A stretch of DNA of 64,000 nucleotides from an uncultured Bacteroides sp. (GTDB lineage: Bacteria > Bacteroidota > Bacteroidia > Bacteroidales > Bacteroidaceae): the NCBI RefSeq assembly GCF_910586915.1, contig NZ_CAJULN010000008.1, positions 1-64,000 of the forward strand, given 5' to 3'. Positions within the stretch are counted from its first letter, which is position 1; every line of letters begins with the position of its first letter. The position numbers and the translations under genes were made by a program. This document shows positions 60,642 to 64,000 of the stretch, piece after piece. The notes below the pieces were generated by a model. That model was not told the origin of the DNA. It did no database searches and saw only the letters and a list, made by a program, of their open reading frames with translations.

Positions 60642-61232
60642 ATGACCGTATCCAAGACCAAAGCCCAATTAGTAGATGTTGCCCGTCAGCTTTTTGCAAA
60701 GATGGGGGTAGAGAATACGACAATGAACGACATCGCCCTTGCTTCCAAGAAAGGCAGAAGAACATTATATACCTATTTTAAAAGCAAGGAAGAAATCTAT
60801 TTGGCTGTGGTGGAATCGGAACTGGACATTCTGTCGGATATCATGAAGCGGGTGTCGGAAAAGAATATTTCGCCCGACGCAAAGTTACTCGAACTGATAT
60901 ACACCCGGCTGGATGCGGTGAAAGAGGCGGTCTACCGGAACGGAACGCTGCGTGCCAACTTCTTCCGCGACATATGGCGCGTGGAGAAAGTGCGCAAGAA
61001 ATTCGATGCAAAGGAGATACAGCTTTTCAAGGCGGTTCTGCTGGAAGGACAGGCAAAGGGAGTTTTCCACATCGACGACGTAGAGATGACTGCCGACCTG
61101 GTACATTATTGCGTCAAGGGAATCGAAGTCCCTTATATCCGCGGCCATATCGGTGCACACCTGGATGAAGAAACAAGAAACAGATATGTGTCCAACATTG
61201 TGTTTGGCGCACTGCATAGAACAGAAACTTAA
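60642..61232 (+). CDS. TetR/AcrR family transcriptional regulator
   Basis: 196 residues. The N-terminal HTH spans residues 8-50: LVDVARQLFAKMGVENTTMN, then DIALASKKGRRTLYTYFKSK, the classical TetR helix pattern. The C-terminal ligand domain is helical and carries no recognisable effector signature. Its gene is 16 bp upstream of fabG in the same transcript, so a lipid-related ligand and control of fatty acid synthesis are reasonable guesses. Probably autoregulated. Confidence 0.88.
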   Translation: MTVSKTKAQLVDVARQLFAKMGVENTTMNDIALASKKGRRTLYTYFKSKEEIYLAVVESELDILSDIMKRVSEKNISPDAKLLELIYTRLDAVKEAVYRNGTLRANFFRDIWRVEKVRKKFDAKEIQLFKAVLLEGQAKGVFHIDDVEMTADLVHYCVKGIEVPYIRGHIGAHLDEETRNRYVSNIVFGALHRTET

Positions 61233-61248
61233 TTAAATAACTTTTAGT

Positions 61249-61995
61249 ATGGGATTATTAGACGGAAAAACAGCCATTGTGACCGGTGCTGCCCGCGGTA
61301 TCGGTAAGGCTATCGCCCTGAAGTTTGCAGCCGAAGGCGCAAACATCGCATTCACTGACCTTGTCATTGACGAAAATGCAGAAAATACAACCAAAGAACT
61401 CGAAGCAATGGGTGTGAAAGCCAAAGGCTATGCGTCCAACGCTGCCAACTTTGAAGATACGGCAAAGGTCGTAGAGGAAATCCACAAAGACTTCGGACGC
61501 ATCGATATCCTGGTAAACAACGCAGGTATCACACGCGACGGTCTGATGATGCGTATGAGCGAACAGCAGTGGGACATGGTAATCAACGTGAACCTGAAGT
61601 CTGCATTCAACTTCATCCACGCTTGCACACCTATCATGATGCGTCAGAAAGCAGGTAGCATTATCAACATGGCGTCTGTAGTAGGTGTTCACGGTAATGC
61701 GGGACAAGCTAACTACGCCGCTTCCAAAGCCGGTATGATTGCATTGGCGAAGTCTATCGCTCAGGAACTCGGCTCTCGTGGCATCCGCGCCAACGCCATC
61801 GCTCCGGGATTCATCATGACAGACATGACAGCCGCTCTTTCGGACGAAGTAAGAGCCGAATGGGCAAAGAAAATTCCTTTGCGCCGTGGCGGTACTCCCG
61901 AAGATGTAGCAAACATCGCTACCTTCCTCGCTTCCGATATGTCTTCTTACGTGTCGGGACAGGTGATTCAGGTAGATGGTGGTATGAATATGTAA
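61249..61995 (+). CDS. fabG: 3-oxoacyl-ACP reductase
   Basis: 248 residues, short-chain dehydrogenase. The NADP(H) glycine motif is VTGAARGIGKAIAL. NNAGITRDGLMMRMSEQQWD is highly typical of FabG. The catalytic Ser is in NMASVVGVHG, and the Tyr and Lys are in NYAASKAGM. The product reduces 3-oxoacyl-ACP in each cycle of fatty acid elongation. It sits between a TetR regulator and an RluA synthase gene with gaps of 16 and 9 bp. The high identity to FabG signatures makes this assignment firmer than for most SDR enzymes. Confidence 0.93.
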   Translation: MGLLDGKTAIVTGAARGIGKAIALKFAAEGANIAFTDLVIDENAENTTKELEAMGVKAKGYASNAANFEDTAKVVEEIHKDFGRIDILVNNAGITRDGLMMRMSEQQWDMVINVNLKSAFNFIHACTPIMMRQKAGSIINMASVVGVHGNAGQANYAASKAGMIALAKSIAQELGSRGIRANAIAPGFIMTDMTAALSDEVRAEWAKKIPLRRGGTPEDVANIATFLASDMSSYVSGQVIQVDGGMNM

Positions 61996-62004
61996 TCGAA
62001 CAGC

Positions 62005-62676
62005 ATGACTGTCGTATACGAAGACAACCATATCATTGTAGTCAACAAGACCGCTTCCGAGATTGTCCAGGCAGACAAGACGGGCGATACGCCGCTTTCG
62101 GAGACTGTGAAACAGTATTTGAAGGAGAAGTACCAGAAGCCCGGCAATGTTTTCCTCGGTGTGACACACCGGTTGGACCGCCCCGTAAGCGGTCTTGTCA
62201 TATTCGCCAAAACGAGCAAGGCACTTACCCGGCTGAATGAAATGTTCCGCACCGGCGGGATGAAAAAGACCTATTGGGCAGTGGTGAAGAACGCCCCTAA
62301 GCAGCCCGAAGGCGAACTGGTGCATTTTCTTGTGCGCAATGAAAAGCAGAACAAGAGCTATGCATACGATAAGGAAGTGCCCAACAGCAAGAAGGCGATA
62401 TTGGACTACCGCCTGATAGGACATTCGGAGAATTATCATTTGCTCGAAGTGGACTTGAAGACCGGACGCCACCATCAGATACGTTGCCAACTGGCAAAGA
62501 TGGGCTGCCCCATCAAGGGCGACTTGAAATATGGTTCTCCGCGCTCCAATCCCGATGGAAGCATTTGCCTGCACGCCCGAAGGGTACGGTTTGTACATCC
62601 CGTCTCGAAAGAGCCGATAGCGCTCGAAGCGCCCCTTCCCGACGGAAACTTATGGAAAGGATTTGAACTGTTTTAA
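62005..62676 (+). CDS. RluA family pseudouridine synthase
   Basis: 223 residues. The catalytic motif HRLDRPVSGLVIFAKTSKAL contains the active Asp after Arg-Leu. Further family segments are VVYEDNHIIVVNKTASEIVQ at the start and VDLKTGRHHQIRCQLAKMGC toward the end, then GDLKYGS and LHARRVRFVHP. It lacks the S4 domain, as in the short RluA/RluC-like synthases. It isomerises uridine in rRNA or tRNA; the target site cannot be told from sequence. Last gene of the operon. Confidence 0.9.
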   Translation: MTVVYEDNHIIVVNKTASEIVQADKTGDTPLSETVKQYLKEKYQKPGNVFLGVTHRLDRPVSGLVIFAKTSKALTRLNEMFRTGGMKKTYWAVVKNAPKQPEGELVHFLVRNEKQNKSYAYDKEVPNSKKAILDYRLIGHSENYHLLEVDLKTGRHHQIRCQLAKMGCPIKGDLKYGSPRSNPDGSICLHARRVRFVHPVSKEPIALEAPLPDGNLWKGFELF

Positions 62677-62694
62677 TCAGTCAAATCCTTTTTT
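62659..62694 (+). terminator. Terminator overlapping the rluA-family stop codon
   Basis: ggatttgaactg and cagtcaaatcc (one bulged base) form a stem whose loop contains the TAA stop codon. A run of six T follows. The hairpin therefore starts within the last codons of the gene. Confidence 0.75.
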
Positions 62695-62735
62695 CTTTTC
62701 TTCTCCTCTCATGCAACAGAAGTGCCGTACGCTTT

Positions 62736-62838
62736 GAAACGAGAGTTTCCATTGCTTGAAACTTTAGTTTCATTGGGATGAAACTCTTGTTCCAACCCTG
62801 ATGGAACTTTAGTTTCTTCCCGATGAAACCGAAGTTTC
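62736..62838. repeat. Array 3: five GAAAC/GTTTC palindromes, 22-23 bp period
   Basis: Five 14-bp units, gaaacgagagtttc, gaaactttagtttc, gaaactcttgttcc, ggaactttagtttc and gaaaccgaagtttc, have centres at 62742.5, 62764.5, 62786.5, 62809.5 and 62831.5. Spacing is 22, 22, 23 and 22 bp. The third unit is the most diverged. The array lies between convergent genes (RluA family and GH125). Same architecture as arrays 1 and 2, different sequence. Nothing else is seen in 62695-62858. Confidence 0.85.
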
Positions 62839-62858
62839 AACCAAACGCCCCGGCAGTA

Positions 62859-64000
62859 TTACCGGATGCTGTTGAGCAACTCTACCTTTCCTTCGTTGAC
62901 AAGTTTCAGTATTAACTCCCCGAACAGCGTATTCTGCCATGCAAACCATGCGCGGGTGAATTTCTGCGGGTCGTTCTTGTGGAAAGATTCGTGCATGAAG
63001 CCCGTTCCGGCATCCGTGTCCATCAGCATTTTGATGCAGGCTTTGATTTCCTCGTCGTCTTGGCTGGTGAATGCTTTCATCATGATGCTCATCGGCCAAA
63101 TCATGTCATAGCCGATGTGCGGTCCGCCGATACCTTCGCCGGCAGTGCCCTTGAAGAAGTAAGGGTTGTCTTCGCTCCAAACAAAACGGCGGGTATTCTG
63201 ATAAATCGGGTCGTTCACTTTCACGTCTCCCAAATAAGGCAGGGCGATAAGGCTCGGCACGTTGGCGTCGTCCATTAATAGCTGGTTGCCGAAGCCGTCT
63301 ACCTCGAAAGCATAGATTTTGCCATATTTCGGATGGTTGTGGACGGCATATTTCTTCAACGCTTTCTCCACTTCGTCTGCAAGCACGCTACATTGTTTTG
63401 CCATATCCGGCTTCTTGTTGACGGTTTTCAGGATTTCGGCAGCTTTGCGGAGAGAGGTGACGGCGAAGAAGTTGGACGGGACAAGGAACTGGAAAGTGGT
63501 GGCATCGTCCGAGGGGCGGAAGGCGGAGGCAATCAGTCCGACAGGCTTCACCGGATTCCCCCAGCCGTCGTTGGTCATTGTGTCGAGCGCACGCTCCGTT
63601 TTGCGCTGGAAGCGGTAAGGGCCTTTGGCGTCGTCCTTGCGTTGCTGTTCCCTGAAGGTTTGGAGGATGTTGGCGATGGCGGCGAGCCATTCGTCGGAAA
63701 AGATGCTGGCGTCTCCCGTTGTCTTCCAGTAATGGTAGGCAAGGCGGATGGGGTAGCAGAGCGAGTCGATTTCCCATTTACGCTCGTGCAGTTCGGGTTT
63801 CATGGCGGTGAGGTCGCTCATCCATTCGCCTCCTTCGGCGTTTTTGTTGAAAGCGTTGGCGTACGGGTCGATGTTGATGCACTTGAACTGGCGGCTGATA
63901 ACTCCGGCAAGCATCTTCTTCAGTTCCGGGTCTTTGTTGGCAAGCTGCACGTAAGGCCATACCTGTGCGCCCGAATCGCGCAGCCACATGGCATGGATGT
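62859..64000 (-). CDS. Glycoside hydrolase family 125 (exo-alpha-1,6-mannosidase), 5' end missing
   Basis: About 380 C-terminal residues; the reading frame runs out of the right edge (DIHAMWLRDSG reads through the last bases), so the start is outside. GH125 enzymes remove alpha-1,6-linked mannose from N-glycans. Typical stretches are AMWLRDSGAQVWPY, GGEWMSDLTAMKPELHERKW, YPIRLAYHYWK, RPSDDATTFQFLVPSNFFAV, EVDGFGNQLLMDDANVPSL and GIGGPHIGYDMIWPMSI, with the acidic catalytic residues expected in WLRDS and GIGGPH-type segments. Mannosidase activity would complement the GH18 locus about 4-6 kb away, though the two are separate units. Confidence 0.9.
   Translation of the reverse strand, partial: IHAMWLRDSGAQVWPYVQLANKDPELKKMLAGVISRQFKCINIDPYANAFNKNAEGGEWMSDLTAMKPELHERKWEIDSLCYPIRLAYHYWKTTGDASIFSDEWLAAIANILQTFREQQRKDDAKGPYRFQRKTERALDTMTNDGWGNPVKPVGLIASAFRPSDDATTFQFLVPSNFFAVTSLRKAAEILKTVNKKPDMAKQCSVLADEVEKALKKYAVHNHPKYGKIYAFEVDGFGNQLLMDDANVPSLIALPYLGDVKVNDPIYQNTRRFVWSEDNPYFFKGTAGEGIGGPHIGYDMIWPMSIMMKAFTSQDDEEIKACIKMLMDTDAGTGFMHESFHKNDPQKFTRAWFAWQNTLFGELILKLVNEGKVELLNSIR

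Noticed and set aside
61258..62598. A 446-codon frame antisense to fabG and the RluA-family gene
   Set aside because: It covers two unmistakable conserved enzymes; the antisense product resembles no protein family.

Overview
The window is chromosomal DNA of a gut Bacteroides, probably near the B. thetaiotaomicron/ovatus/caccae group. The evidence is a SusC/SusD pair, many lipoproteins with an SGC/AxC lipobox, TAnnTTTG-type -7 promoter elements, near absence of Shine-Dalgarno sequences, DUF families confined to Bacteroidota (DUF3575, DUF5119, DUF5689, DUF3316, DUF1735), a single-chain glycyl-tRNA synthetase and the AKR/lactonase/dehydrogenase L-galactose module. No species call is made. There is no transposase, integrase, phage module, rRNA or CRISPR array.

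Layout. (1) 1-116: end of a membrane protein gene. (2) 385-8403: AT-rich island flanked by two imperfect direct repeats. It holds a transglutaminase-like lipoprotein, an O-antigen-ligase-family protein, two paralogous small proteins, a Cys-rich miniprotein, two divergent paralogous lipoprotein + small-membrane-protein cassettes and a membrane-anchored HTH regulator. (3) 8716-11693: M20 deacylase (arginine pathway) and fatty acyl-CoA ligase. (4) 11773-15540: DUF3575 and DUF5119 proteins with a fimbrillin on the other strand. (5) 16028-19250: prfB with its programmed frameshift, a 44-aa membrane peptide, a CYTH protein and an MgtC/DUF4010 protein. (6) 19446-28244: two divergent transcription units with three predicted extracytoplasmic nucleases and a TonB-dependent receptor, a possible nucleic-acid scavenging locus. 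(7) 28782-32964: AAA-ATPase/PD-DExK protein and an outer-membrane barrel protein. (8) 33048-41339: tRNA-Leu, S41 peptidase, DUF3316, topoisomerase IV A, remnant of a hybrid two-component sensor, HU-like protein, GlyRS, FKBP isomerase. (9) 41443-42092: HigBA. (10) 42205-52051: LacI regulator with operator, three-gene L-galactose-to-tagaturonate module running straight into the L-rhamnose operon (kinase, isomerase, symporter, aldolase), then an AraC-type regulator broken by three frameshifts. (11) 52404-60155: SusC/SusD/GH18/DUF1735-LamG glycan locus and a lone ECF sigma factor. (12) 60333-64000: initiator tRNA, TetR-FabG-RluA operon and the 3' part of a GH125 mannosidase.

Three things stand out. 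First, three intergenic arrays of 14-18 bp palindromes repeat every 22-23 bp (201-285, 38483-38569, 62736-62838); their sequences differ completely but their architecture is the same. One sits in the predicted mRNA leader of an HU-like gene, and another seems to have expanded from one unit to four between two copies of a direct repeat. Second, the island at 4.2-8.4 kb contains an unrecognised duplicated lipoprotein/membrane-protein system. Third, the L-galactose and L-rhamnose catabolic genes are joined, while the rhamnose regulator is a pseudogene. A pair of ~340-390 bp inverted repeats 14 kb apart (14059-14447 and 28321-28656) encloses prfB and the nuclease locus.
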